In this document: positions 26,552 to 35,531 of the stretch, in pieces
How the letters are laid out: each line of letters begins with the position of its first letter
Numbering within the stretch: position 1 is the first letter of the stretch
Assembly: GCA_003963405.1 (NCBI GenBank)
Contig: RXIY01000107.1
Coordinates: 1 to 40,092, forward strand
Source of the DNA: Hyphomicrobiales bacterium
Lineage (GTDB): Bacteria > Pseudomonadota > Alphaproteobacteria > Rhizobiales > Beijerinckiaceae
Length of the DNA: 40,092 nucleotides
Reading direction: 5' to 3'
Made by a program: the position numbers and the translations under genes
The notes under the pieces: model-generated
What the model was told of the DNA's origin: nothing
The model's database searches: none
The model's input: the letters and a program-made list of their open reading frames with translations, nothing else

Positions 26552-28619
26552 CTTCTCGTCTCCCCGCCGCCTTCAGCTGCGCCTTGGCCGCCGCCATAAC
26601 ATTCTCCGGCGTGAAACCGAATTTCGTCATCACGTCCTTTAAAGGCGCCGAGGATCCAAAGCCGCGCATGCCTATCTTGGCGCCGTTGACGCCAGCATAG
26701 CGATCCCAACCAAGCATTGACGCAGCTTCCACGGCGACGCGCGCAACGACGTCGGGCGGCAACACTGCATCGCGATAGGTTTGATCCTGCTGCTCGAACA
26801 ATTCCCATGAGGGCATGCTGACCACGCGAGACCGGATACCTTCCTGGGCGAGTCTTTCGTGAGCTTCGACACACAGCGCAACCTCGCTGCCCGTGCCGAT
26901 CAGAATGACGCCCGGCACGCCGCCGGCCGCATCCGCCATGATGTAAGCCCCTCGCGCGACCCCGGCGGCCGCCGCATAACGATTGCGATCGAATGTCGGC
27001 AATGCCTGTCGACTCAGCACCAGACATGCGGGATGGTCTTTCAAGGCCATGATCACGCGCCATGCTTCGACCACCTCATTGGCGTCTGCGGGTCGCAGCG
27101 TGATAAGATTGGGAATACTGCGCAGCGCGATGAGTTGTTCCACCGGCTGGTGCGTCGGACCGTCCTGTCCGAGCCCGATCGAATCGTGGGTGAAAACCGT
27201 GATGGTCGGAAGGCGCATCAGCGCGCTCAATCGGAGCGCCGGCTTCATGTAGTCCGAGAAAACCAGGAAGGTCGAACCATAAGCGCGCAGTTTTGATAGC
27301 GTCATTCCATTGACGGCCGCTTGCATCGCATGTTCGCGAATCCCGAAATGCAGATTAAGGCCAGCATAATTGTCGGGCTCGAAATCTCCGGCCCCGTCAA
27401 AGGCGAGGCTTGTTTTCGTCGATGGCGCGAGATCGGCTGCGCCGCCAATCAGCCAAGGATAATGCGGCGCAATGGCGTTCAACACCTTTCCAGAGGCGTT
27501 GCGGCTTGCAAGCCCCTTGGCGTCGGCTGGAAAACTTGGCAGGTCTTTATCCCAGCCGTCGGACCGTCCGTCTTCCAGCATTCGATCGAGCTGCGCCGCG
27601 AGATCGGGATGTTCGACCCGATACCTTTGCACGCGCGCCGACCAAGCAGCCCGCAGGTCGCCGCCGCGCCGGCCGATCCCGTCGCGGAAGTGCTCGCGCA
27701 CCCCGTCCGGCACGAGAAACTTGGCGTCCTGTGGCCAACCGTAGCTTCGCTTAGCGAGGCGAACCTCGTCCTCTCCGAGCGGCTCGCCATGCGCAGCGGC
27801 GGTATCTTGCTTGTGAGGCGCGCCATAGCCGATGTGGCTCCTGACGATGATCAGCGTCGGCGCGCTACGGTCGTACCGAAATGCGTCGATCGCTCCTGCC
27901 ACCCGGTCGACGTCATTAGCGTCGCCAACACGCTGCACATTCCAGCCATAGGCGCGAAAGCGCGCCGCAACATCGTCGCCGAAGGCGAGGGCTGTGTCGC
28001 CCTCGATCGTGATGTGGTTATCGTCGTAAATCCAGCACAGATTGCCAAGTCTCAAATGACCGGCGAGGGACGCGGCCTCGCTGCTGATCCCCTCCATCAT
28101 GTCGCCGTCGCTACACATCGCGTAAACGTCGTAGTCGAAGATCTGGAAGCCCGGCCGGTTGAAATGCTTCGCAAGCCAGTCCCGACCCATCGCCATCCCG
28201 ACGCTGGCGCCACAGCCTTGCCCCAGCGGGCCCGTGGTCGTTTCGACCCCTGTCGTCAACCCAAATTCAGGATGACCCGGGCAGCGGCTGTCGAGTTGAC
28301 GGAAACGCTTGATGTCGTCGAGATCAACCGCGAGCGCGCTCGGATGTTCCGCCTGCGATTTGGCTGTTTTCACTCCCGTCAAGTATAGGATGGAATAGAG
28401 CAACATCGATGCGTGACCATTGGACAGCACAAAACGGTCCCGGTCAGGCCACGCGGCGTCCTCGGGGTCAAAGCGCAGATATTTTTGCCACAGCGTGTAG
28501 ACCACAGGCGCAAGCGCCATCGGCGTTCCGGGATGGCCGGAGTCCGCCTGTTGCACAGCGTCCATAGACAAAGTGCGAATCGTATTGATGCTAAGCTCCG
28601 CAATCGGACTGTTGCGCAT
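26538..28619 (-). CDS. tkt: Transketolase
   Basis: A 693-residue thiamine-diphosphate enzyme moving two-carbon units between sugar phosphates. N-terminal motifs are SMDAVQQADSGHPGTPMALAP, FVLSNGHASMLLYS, TTGPLGQGCGASVGMAMG, and the ThDP-binding GDGDMMEGISSEAASLAGHLRLGNLCWIYDDN (read here as SDGDMMEG...). The pyrimidine domain shows LHFGIREHAMQAAVNGM and DSIGLGQDGPTHQPVEQL, and the C-terminal domain VSMPSWELF. ATG at 28617-28619 is preferred: AAGGA lies ten bases before it and MRNSPIAELSINTIRTLSMDAV is typical. A GTG 15 codons upstream is possible. It is the first gene of the minus-strand operon that runs to 17928. Confidence 0.95.
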   Translation of the reverse strand: MRNSPIAELSINTIRTLSMDAVQQADSGHPGTPMALAPVVYTLWQKYLRFDPEDAAWPDRDRFVLSNGHASMLLYSILYLTGVKTAKSQAEHPSALAVDLDDIKRFRQLDSRCPGHPEFGLTTGVETTTGPLGQGCGASVGMAMGRDWLAKHFNRPGFQIFDYDVYAMCSDGDMMEGISSEAASLAGHLRLGNLCWIYDDNHITIEGDTALAFGDDVAARFRAYGWNVQRVGDANDVDRVAGAIDAFRYDRSAPTLIIVRSHIGYGAPHKQDTAAAHGEPLGEDEVRLAKRSYGWPQDAKFLVPDGVREHFRDGIGRRGGDLRAAWSARVQRYRVEHPDLAAQLDRMLEDGRSDGWDKDLPSFPADAKGLASRNASGKVLNAIAPHYPWLIGGAADLAPSTKTSLAFDGAGDFEPDNYAGLNLHFGIREHAMQAAVNGMTLSKLRAYGSTFLVFSDYMKPALRLSALMRLPTITVFTHDSIGLGQDGPTHQPVEQLIALRSIPNLITLRPADANEVVEAWRVIMALKDHPACLVLSRQALPTFDRNRYAAAAGVARGAYIMADAAGGVPGVILIGTGSEVALCVEAHERLAQEGIRSRVVSMPSWELFEQQDQTYRDAVLPPDVVARVAVEAASMLGWDRYAGVNGAKIGMRGFGSSAPLKDVMTKFGFTPENVMAAAKAQLKAAGRREDESA

Positions 28620-28851
28620 CAAGGTTAGGTCCTTCTTGGTGGATCTATGTGCTGATATCGGCACCTCAACTGCAATTCTTGCGGCGGCTCGTTCTCTATG
28701 TCGTTCTCTCGCTACCAGTCACGGCTCCGGCTCACGCGAGTAATTGCCTCTTACCTCCTCCCGCGCAAACGAAGCTATCCTGTTGAATATGCGATTGAGA
28801 TGAACCTCTGCCCAAGCAGGCCGTCCGCTAAGGCAAGAATTGATCCCCGGT

Positions 28852-28860
28852 TGCTATAAT
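28852..28860 (+). promoter_or_regulatory. Extended -10 promoter for the ABC exporter gene
   Basis: TGCTATAAT is a perfect extended -10 element (TGn directly before TATAAT at 28855-28860), 54 bases before the exporter ATG. The -35 position (about 28832-28838) is poor, which is normal for extended -10 promoters. It lies in the 294-base divergent region shared with tkt. Confidence 0.55.
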
Positions 28861-28913
28861 TAACGTTTTAACTGAGTCCGCGAGAGCGGAGCGATTGAGG
28901 AGTTTTGACGACC

Positions 28914-30704
28914 ATGGGACAGGAAGAAGGCGAACCTCGGCGTGGGGTCGTCATCCCACCCTGGATATTTGGCGCGCTCTTGCGCGAAGCCATCACCATA
29001 GCGCGTGTTTTGTGGATCTCGCCGGTGCGTGCGGCCTTGATCTGGCTTTCGATGGGGCTCCTCGCCGTAGTTGGCGCGACGGCTTACGGCCAGATCAAGC
29101 TCAACGCATGGAACAAGCCCTTTTACGATGCGCTTGCCCGTCGCGACTTGGACGGCTTCGTCCGCCAACTCGGGGTCTTCGCCGTCATCGCCGGCGCCCT
29201 GCTGGGGCTAAACGTATTTCAAACATGGCTGAACCAAATGCTTCGCGTGACCTTGCGTAGCGGGCTGACGCGCGATCTTTTCTCGCAGTGGCTTGCGCCG
29301 AGGCGCGCCTTTCTCCTCGCCGGAGCAGGGGACATAGGGGTCAATCCCGATCAGCGCATTCAACAGGACGCCCATCATCTTTCAGATCTCACCACAGATC
29401 TCGGCGTCGGCCTGCTGCAGGCTGCGCTCTTGCTCGCGAGCTTCATCGGCGTTCTGTGGGGTCTCTCCGCTGGCGTGATCTTCCATGTGGCGGGCCGAGA
29501 TTTCGCAATCCCTGGCTACATGGTGTGGAGCGCGCTATTCTATTCCGCCGCCGCGTCGCTCGCGGGCTGGGTCGTCGGCCGGCAACTCATCGGTCTCGAC
29601 GCCGAGCATTACGCGCGCGAATCAGATTTGCGCATCGCCCTTGTGCGCGTCAATGACCACAAAGAAGGCATCTCCGTCTATCGCGGCGAAGCGGAAGAAG
29701 AAGAGAAGCTGAACCTCGTCTTCGACCGCCTCTTCGTCGTATTGCGTCAACTCGTGCGTGCGACGACCAACCTCACATGGGTGACGGCTGCCTACGGCTG
29801 GTTCACGATCGTCGCGCCCATCATTGTCGCGGCGCCGGCGTTCTTCGCCGGAAATCTCTCCTTCGGCGGTCTGCTGATGAGCGCCGGCGCCTTCACCCAA
29901 GTGCAACAGTCGCTGCGCTGGGTCGTCGACAACGCCGGCGCAATCGCCGATTGGCGCGCGACCTTGCATCGTGTGGGCGCTTTTCGACTCGCTTTGCTCG
30001 AACTCGACAAAATAGGCGAAACGACGAGCCGAATCGCGATGGAGACGACGGGCGGCGCGAAACTGGTAATAAAGGATCTCAAAGTGTTTCTCCCTTCCGG
30101 GAGCATAGGCTTGAGCGAGCCGCGCATCGAAGTCGGACCTGGTCAGCGAATTTTGATCGTCGCTGCGGCGGGGTCGGGCAAGACGTGCCTTTTCCGCGCG
30201 ATCGCGGGTCTTTGGCCTTGGGGCGCGGGCCGAATCACGCTTCCCGCAGGCGATCGGGTCATGTTCATGCCCCAACGTCCTTTCATTCCCGACGGCGCCA
30301 TCGATCGCGTTCTCGCCTATCCCGATCCGCCGGAAGCCTTTACGGAAGAACAGCTTGTCTCGGCCCTGACGCGCATGAGACTTGGTCATCTGGCGCCCCA
30401 ACTTCGCCGTTCGGCAAGCAGCGGCCAAGAGCTGTCCTATGATGAGCAGCTCGTTCTCGTTTTCGCTCGATTGTTGCTGCGCAAGCCCGACTTCGTCGTC
30501 GTCGATGAAGCGCTTGAGGCTTTGACTCCTGAAACGCGCGAACTCATTTTCGATATCCTAGCCAAGGAATTGACGTCGACGTCGCTTGTCGCAATCGACG
30601 GCCCGCGCGCTGAGACCGCCCGCTATGATCGCGTCTTGCATCTCGTCTTAGATCGCGAGGATCCGGGCCTCGCGCGTATCGACAGGTCGAGAAAACGCGC
30701 CTAA
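28914..30704 (+). CDS. YddA/SbmA-BacA-type ABC transporter (permease-ATPase fusion)
   Basis: A 596-residue protein with an ABC_membrane_2 domain (residues ~30-330, about six spans; QIKLNAWNKPFYDALARRDLDGF and FQTWLNQMLRVTLRSGLTRDLFSQWL are typical). An ATPase domain follows (390-590). The ATPase motifs are unusual. Walker A is VAAAGSGKT (first Gly replaced by Ala), the Q-loop is MPQRPF, the signature is ELSYDEQLVLVFARLLL in place of LSGGEQQ, Walker B is FVVVDEALEAL, and no clear H-loop His follows. Family members transport peptides, cobalamin or lipids across the inner membrane; here the substrate is unknown. ATG at 28914 has GAGGAG 11 bases upstream. The GH15 gene follows 35 bases later. Confidence 0.85.
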   Translation: MGQEEGEPRRGVVIPPWIFGALLREAITIARVLWISPVRAALIWLSMGLLAVVGATAYGQIKLNAWNKPFYDALARRDLDGFVRQLGVFAVIAGALLGLNVFQTWLNQMLRVTLRSGLTRDLFSQWLAPRRAFLLAGAGDIGVNPDQRIQQDAHHLSDLTTDLGVGLLQAALLLASFIGVLWGLSAGVIFHVAGRDFAIPGYMVWSALFYSAAASLAGWVVGRQLIGLDAEHYARESDLRIALVRVNDHKEGISVYRGEAEEEEKLNLVFDRLFVVLRQLVRATTNLTWVTAAYGWFTIVAPIIVAAPAFFAGNLSFGGLLMSAGAFTQVQQSLRWVVDNAGAIADWRATLHRVGAFRLALLELDKIGETTSRIAMETTGGAKLVIKDLKVFLPSGSIGLSEPRIEVGPGQRILIVAAAGSGKTCLFRAIAGLWPWGAGRITLPAGDRVMFMPQRPFIPDGAIDRVLAYPDPPEAFTEEQLVSALTRMRLGHLAPQLRRSASSGQELSYDEQLVLVFARLLLRKPDFVVVDEALEALTPETRELIFDILAKELTSTSLVAIDGPRAETARYDRVLHLVLDREDPGLARIDRSRKRA

Positions 30705-30739
30705 CGCTTGACAGAACCGCTCGCACTGGAAACCGGAAG

Positions 30740-32212
30740 ATGAACGCGGTCGTGGCGCCACTACTGGACTGGGCAAGCGAGCAGAATCGCTTCTGCACGA
30801 ACGCGATGCTGCGCGCCATCTCGGCGACAGCTCTGGTAAAGCATCGGCCCGCGATGCGGCAAACGATCCGTCCGGTGCGCGGCTCGATCCTGGCCTCGCC
30901 GGCGATGGCGGCCTACGATCCCAAGCCGGACTATTTCTTCCATTGGTTGCGCGACTCCGCTATCGTCGCCGACGCGCTGCGCGAGGCGATCGAAGACGCC
31001 CTGTTGGAGTCTTCCGGCGTTGAGCATCTCGTCGATTTCGTCCACTTCAGCCTGCAGCTCTCTCGGCTCGACGGACCGGCCTTCCTGCGTGAGGGTCTCT
31101 ATCCAGAAGCGGTCGAGCCTTCCTTCAAAGAGTATGTGCGCTCCCCCGCGGAGATCGCCGAGATCGCCGGCGACACAGTTCTCGGGGAGGGTCGCTACAA
31201 CCCAGACGGTAGTATCGACGTCCTGAAGTGGAGTCGTCCTCAAAACGACGGGCCCGCACTGCGCGCGCTCGCGGTGATACGTTTCTTCGGGCTCGATAGC
31301 TTCCGTGCCAGGGCGGGAGACGCGGCAATACCCCTGTTGCGCTACGACCTGGACTACACGCTCTGCCATTTGCGGGCGCGCTGCTACGATCTGTGGGAAG
31401 AAGACACAGGCTTCCATTATCACACGCGCCTCGTCCAGCAGGCGGCGCTCGACGCGGGCGCCAAGTTTCTGGCTGCCGCGGGTGACGCGGAGCGTGCGAC
31501 GGCCTGCGTTGCCGCGGCGAGCGAGCTCCTCGCCGAACTCGATCGACATTTCGACCCCGAGGACGGCATCTATCGCGGTCGCCTCGTCGAGACGGGATCA
31601 AATGCGCCGCTCGAGCGGCGACTCGATATCGCCGTGGTTCTCGCGGTAATCCATGCGGGTCGACGCGCCGGAGCACACAGCGTCGTCGATCCGAAAATGC
31701 TCGCCACGCTCTTTGCGTTGGAGCGGTTGTTCGACGAAGAATATCCGATCAATCGCGCGCGTCCCGCCGACTGCGCGCCAGCGCTCGGACGCTATCGCGG
31801 CGACAGCTATTTCAGCGGCGGGGCTTATTACTTCTCGACTCTCGGCGCTGCGCAATTCTACTTTCTTCTCGCCCAAGCCGCCGCAGAAGGCCAACAGGTT
31901 TTGGTCACCGAAGGGAGCCGCCCGCCACTCGCCGAGTTGTTGCAGACACCCGCCGTCTCCTTTCCGCAGGGCCCGCTCGCCGAAAATCTTCGCGAAGCAT
32001 TGGTCGCCGCCGCGCTTCATCGCGGCGACATGTATCTCGCCACCGTACGCCGCTTCACGCCGGCCTCGCGCGAGCTAGCAGAACAGTTCAGTCAGCGCGA
32101 CGGCGCACCGACTTCCGCCGACAATCTCACTTGGAGCTACGCCGGCTTCGTCACGGCGTTCGCGGCCCGCCGGCGCGCGGTTCACGCGATGCGGACGCCG
32201 CGCGCGAGTTGA
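30740..32212 (+). CDS. Glycoside hydrolase family 15 (glucoamylase-like)
   Basis: A 490-residue (alpha/alpha)6-barrel enzyme of GH15. The start of the barrel shows YDPKPDYFFHWLRDSAIVADALREA. The catalytic acid region is around CYDLWEEDTGFHYHTRLVQQAALDAGAKF. The second half has LGRYRGDSYFSGGAYYFSTLGAAQFYFLLAQ and ends with LTWSYAGFVTAFAARRRAV. GH15 enzymes release glucose from the non-reducing ends of starch, glycogen or isomalto-type glucans by inversion. There is no signal peptide, so it probably acts on intracellular polymer such as glycogen or on imported sugars. It lies 35 bases behind the ABC exporter and across a divergent promoter from the pentose phosphate operon. Confidence 0.9.
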   Translation: MNAVVAPLLDWASEQNRFCTNAMLRAISATALVKHRPAMRQTIRPVRGSILASPAMAAYDPKPDYFFHWLRDSAIVADALREAIEDALLESSGVEHLVDFVHFSLQLSRLDGPAFLREGLYPEAVEPSFKEYVRSPAEIAEIAGDTVLGEGRYNPDGSIDVLKWSRPQNDGPALRALAVIRFFGLDSFRARAGDAAIPLLRYDLDYTLCHLRARCYDLWEEDTGFHYHTRLVQQAALDAGAKFLAAAGDAERATACVAAASELLAELDRHFDPEDGIYRGRLVETGSNAPLERRLDIAVVLAVIHAGRRAGAHSVVDPKMLATLFALERLFDEEYPINRARPADCAPALGRYRGDSYFSGGAYYFSTLGAAQFYFLLAQAAAEGQQVLVTEGSRPPLAELLQTPAVSFPQGPLAENLREALVAAALHRGDMYLATVRRFTPASRELAEQFSQRDGAPTSADNLTWSYAGFVTAFAARRRAVHAMRTPRAS

Positions 32213-32706
32213 TCGATTCCAGTTGGGACTTGCGCGGATCGGCGTCAGCTCTACATCGAACCGCACAGCGCTTGGGAAAACGACTCTTGCGAAAATTTCA
32301 AGTCCGCTCCTCGACCCGATCGACCTGTCGGCTCCAATCCGGCAGGTTTTCCATCCGTGGAGGTTCAAACGCGCGGTTGGAAAAGATTTATCCTCGCCAT
32401 GTCGAACTTGTCTTCCCATTGCCGGGCGCGGGTGGCCGTGCGAGCGCCATGTCCCTAATCAGCTTTCGCTTCTCGTCCAAGACCTTCTCGAGAAGGCGAA
32501 GGCACGGCGCGTAAGCTGGAGCGAGGTAACGAACGGGCCGCTGAAAGCCGCCTTCGTCATCGTGGCAACCTCCGCCCGCGCTGCGCATAACCGATGTCCC
32601 CATTGCAGGCATATCCACCAAAGATCAGTCAAGTGAATCTCTCAAAATACCGCCTGATTTTCCAGAAATCCCTGAACGACGCCCGCGCCTCGCTTTTCGC
32701 CCTGGG
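32213..32706. other. 494-base gap with no supported gene
   Basis: Between the GH15 stop and the end of the convergent flavoprotein gene. Several frames are open (for example + 32223-32636 and - 32388-32621), but none has a good ribosome binding site or resembles a known family. No hairpin with a U-run is evident. Possibly a decayed gene. Confidence 0.45.
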
Positions 32707-34239
32707 TCAGAAATCGCCGTCGTCTGGCGTCGCTTTGGCGAATTTGACCGGCACGCCGTCTGTCGACAGATCGCGCGCGCAAGCATCAGCGGCAAGCTTC
32801 ACGGCCTCGGCCTGAGTCGGATAAGCGTGAATGACTTCGCTGAGACGTTTCAGTCCAATATTGCAATTTACCGCGAGAGAAAGCGCGTTGATCATTTCGC
32901 CAGCGTGCCGCGCAACAATCGTCGCGCCGAGAATTTTGTCGTCGCCTTCTTTGACATGAACCTTAACAAACCCTTCATCCTCGCCATCAATGACGGCCCG
33001 ATCGACATCCTGCATCAGCACAGTGTAGGTTTTTACCGGGATACCTCGCTCTCGAATTTCGCGCACATGCAACCCAACATGGGCAATCTCCGGATCAGTA
33101 TAAGTGCAATACGGAATGATGAGTCCACTGAGGCGATTTTCCTGTTGCAGCAACGCATTGCGAACGGCAAGCTGGGCGGCGGCTTCGGCTGCGTGGGTAT
33201 ATTTTCTGGACATGCAGACATCGCCTATTGCAAAGACCCGTTCATTGCTCGTCCGCAACCAATCGTCCACTGTCACACCGGCGCCGGCGGCGTATTCTAT
33301 TCCGCCCTGTTCGAGACCGATATTTTCGACATTCGGCGCGCGTCCAACGCCGACGATGAGTTCATCGACGACGCAAAACGATTCCTGTCCGGCGCTCAGC
33401 AAGGTCGCGATTTTCGCGTCATCCTGCTTCCTGACAGCGACAACGTCTGTATTGAGATGAATCTCAACGCCTTCACGCTCCAAAACACCGGATAAAATTT
33501 GCGCAGCGTCGCGTTCTTCGCCGGCAAGAAACATTGGGTCGTGCTGCGCTATAGCTACGGAAACGCTGAGACGGGCAAAGGTCTGCGCAAGTTCGCAACC
33601 GAGTGGGCCGCCGCCGATCATCAAAACACGGCGGGGCATGTCCGCGCACAGGAAGACGGATTCATTCGTAAAAAAGCCTACGTCCTGAATTCCTTCGATG
33701 GACGGCGTCAGGGGGCGCGATCCCGTGGCGATTATCGCGTATTCAAAACACACTGTTTGGCCGCCGATCGCAATGGCGTCGCTTTCGATAAAGCGCCCGT
33801 CGCCAAAGAATACATCTATGCCGCCTTCGGCGAGGCGCTGGGCATTTTCGAGACGACTTAAACGCGATTGCATGCGACGCATGCGCTCGAAGGCGTAGGG
33901 CAAATCGACTGCAATGTCATTCGGCCGACGCGCGCCGAAATTGCCGGCGGCGCGCATGTCCGCATAGGCGCGCGCCGACCGAATAATCGCTTTGGATGGC
34001 ACACAGCCTGCGTTAAGCTTGTCTCCGCCGATGAGTTGCATTTCGACAAGCGCGACGGAAGCGCCAAGACGCCGGGCTTCCTTGGCGGCGGCGACGCCGC
34101 CCGGACCGGCCCCGAGCACGACGAGATCGTATGTCTTTGTGACCTGTGGGTTTCGCCACTGCGGCGGACGAAGGTTCTCAATCCGCGCCTGCGTATATCG
34201 CTCCTGAACGTCGATCATTGGCGCAGCGCCGTCAGTCAT
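32707..34239 (-). CDS. FAD-dependent oxidoreductase, disulfide-reductase fold with CxxxxC lost
   Basis: A 510-residue flavoprotein of the lipoamide dehydrogenase/mercuric reductase class. FAD binding is at VVLGAGPGGVAAAKEARRLG (about 40-60), the second Gly-rich motif is VLMIGGGPLGCELAQTFARL, and the FAD-diphosphate motif is NERVFAIGDVCMS. The dimer-interface His-Glu pair is in HAYPTQAEAVKLA. The active site reads GGDKLNAGCVPSKA: C79 is kept but the first cysteine of C-x4-C is K74 (AAG), so no redox disulfide can form. ATG at 34237-34239 follows GGAGGCGAA and overlaps the preceding stop by ATGA; the frame is open 54 codons further upstream inside the glycosidase gene. The substrate is unknown. 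It is last in a three-gene glycosidase operon. Confidence 0.88.
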   Translation of the reverse strand: MTDGAAPMIDVQERYTQARIENLRPPQWRNPQVTKTYDLVVLGAGPGGVAAAKEARRLGASVALVEMQLIGGDKLNAGCVPSKAIIRSARAYADMRAAGNFGARRPNDIAVDLPYAFERMRRMQSRLSRLENAQRLAEGGIDVFFGDGRFIESDAIAIGGQTVCFEYAIIATGSRPLTPSIEGIQDVGFFTNESVFLCADMPRRVLMIGGGPLGCELAQTFARLSVSVAIAQHDPMFLAGEERDAAQILSGVLEREGVEIHLNTDVVAVRKQDDAKIATLLSAGQESFCVVDELIVGVGRAPNVENIGLEQGGIEYAAGAGVTVDDWLRTSNERVFAIGDVCMSRKYTHAAEAAAQLAVRNALLQQENRLSGLIIPYCTYTDPEIAHVGLHVREIRERGIPVKTYTVLMQDVDRAVIDGEDEGFVKVHVKEGDDKILGATIVARHAGEMINALSLAVNCNIGLKRLSEVIHAYPTQAEAVKLAADACARDLSTDGVPVKFAKATPDDGDF

Positions 34240-35531
34240 TTCGCCTCCGAAATCCAGCCGCCCGAAAAGCCCGCGCGCCGCAGGCCGGCGACCACGTATG
34301 GACATCGCTTCATGAGGCTCCAGATCAGGCCAGTGCGATAGTTTTCGATCATCATGACGACGATGCCCTGATCCAATCCTAGATGTCCGTTTGCGACCCA
34401 TCCGCCTGAGCCTTTTCCCGGCAGTGTCGGATTAAAGCCGCTCGCGAGACGGCCGTCGACAAGGATTTCCGGAAATTTCGCTAGCATGTGGCGCAGCGAC
34501 TCCAGACAGCGCTCCGTCGTAAAGGGAAGCGACGCAAGCATCTCGCACGGCGCGATGGTGCCGTCGTCCGGTCCGTATGGCGCGCCTCGCGCCGAATAAC
34601 CGAGAAAATGCCGAAGCCTTCCCTCAACCTCGCGAGTCTCAAATCCCACGCCGCGACTGGCCGATAATCCCCAGCATTTCTGGCTATAGCCCACGAACCC
34701 GTGTGGGTTGCGCCGGGCATATTCGATTTGCATGAGCGTGGCGCGCCGGGTATTTTCGGCATAGTCGCACTTTTTTTCCCGCATGAAGGCGTCGCGGATT
34801 CCACGAAAATCTATCCACGCCTGCGAGAAGTGATGGATAAATAGCGGCCCAGCATAGAGGTGCGCATAATCGTAGATTTCTTCCCACTGGTAAGTGTGCG
34901 TCCAGGCGTCAAACGTTTGCGCCGGCAACGGATGCGTCGGCGAGGCAAGGCCGAGAATGTAGAGGATTGTCGCCTCGTCGTAGCCGTCCCATCCGTAATG
35001 GAGAAACCCGCCCTTTGGCCGCCAACCCTGGCGCGCGGTCGGTTGATTGTCGCACGCCCATTCCCAATCCATCCGTCGATAGAGCGCGTCGACAGTCGCG
35101 CGGATTTCGGCCTCTTGCGCGTCAGCGCCGTCGAAATAGACGCTCGCGACGAGCATGCCGGCGAGAAGCAGCGTGGTGTCGATAAGGGAGACTTCCGATC
35201 GCCAAGCCGGCGCGCCGGTCTGCATGTCTATGAAATGCCGGTAAAATCCCTTGTAGCCGGTCGCGTCGGGGTGATGGCTTTGTTCGCTATTCGCGAAGAA
35301 GCGCAACGCCGCGAGCGTGCGCCCGATAGCTTCCGCACGCGGCATCCATCCGCGTTCGACGCCAATCGGATAGCAAGACAGCGCAAAGCCGACGGCGGCA
35401 ATGCTGCAGGGGTCGCCAGAGTCGCTCGAGTCCGCGATCAGTCCGGTTGCGGCGTTACATTGTTCGACAAAATAGCCGAACGCGCCACACGCAATGCGCT
35501 CAAGCAGTGACTCGTCAGTTTCCTCAGGCAT
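34236..35531 (-). CDS. PF10091 glucoamylase-like / GH144-type glucanase
   Basis: A 431-residue all-helical glycosidase-like protein. Motifs include LLERIACGAFGYFVEQCNAATGLIADSS, CSIAAVGFALSCYPIGVERGWM, GFYRHFIDMQTG, SEVSLIDTTLLLAGML and FLHYGWDGYDEATILYILGLASPTHPL. Later come PLFIHHFSQAWIDFRG, the GYSARGAPYGPDDGTIAPCEMLASLPF region, and LDQGIVVMMIENYRTGLIW. This is the PF10091 family, which includes GH144 endo-beta-1,2-glucanases and the C-terminal domain of cyclic beta-1,2-glucan synthases. No signal peptide is seen with the chosen ATG (35529-35531), which overlaps the GH39 stop by 8 bases. The upstream open frame lies inside GH39. A cytoplasmic role in glucan turnover is likely (inference). 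Confidence 0.88.
   Translation of the reverse strand: MPEETDESLLERIACGAFGYFVEQCNAATGLIADSSDSGDPCSIAAVGFALSCYPIGVERGWMPRAEAIGRTLAALRFFANSEQSHHPDATGYKGFYRHFIDMQTGAPAWRSEVSLIDTTLLLAGMLVASVYFDGADAQEAEIRATVDALYRRMDWEWACDNQPTARQGWRPKGGFLHYGWDGYDEATILYILGLASPTHPLPAQTFDAWTHTYQWEEIYDYAHLYAGPLFIHHFSQAWIDFRGIRDAFMREKKCDYAENTRRATLMQIEYARRNPHGFVGYSQKCWGLSASRGVGFETREVEGRLRHFLGYSARGAPYGPDDGTIAPCEMLASLPFTTERCLESLRHMLAKFPEILVDGRLASGFNPTLPGKGSGGWVANGHLGLDQGIVVMMIENYRTGLIWSLMKRCPYVVAGLRRAGFSGGWISEAK

Noticed and set aside
27321-28388. 355-codon plus-strand frame
   Set aside because: Antisense of transketolase; Arg-rich shadow translation without motifs.
32223-32636. 137-codon frame ending with a CPHC motif
   Set aside because: Single Cys pair at the very end, no start signal and no family match.
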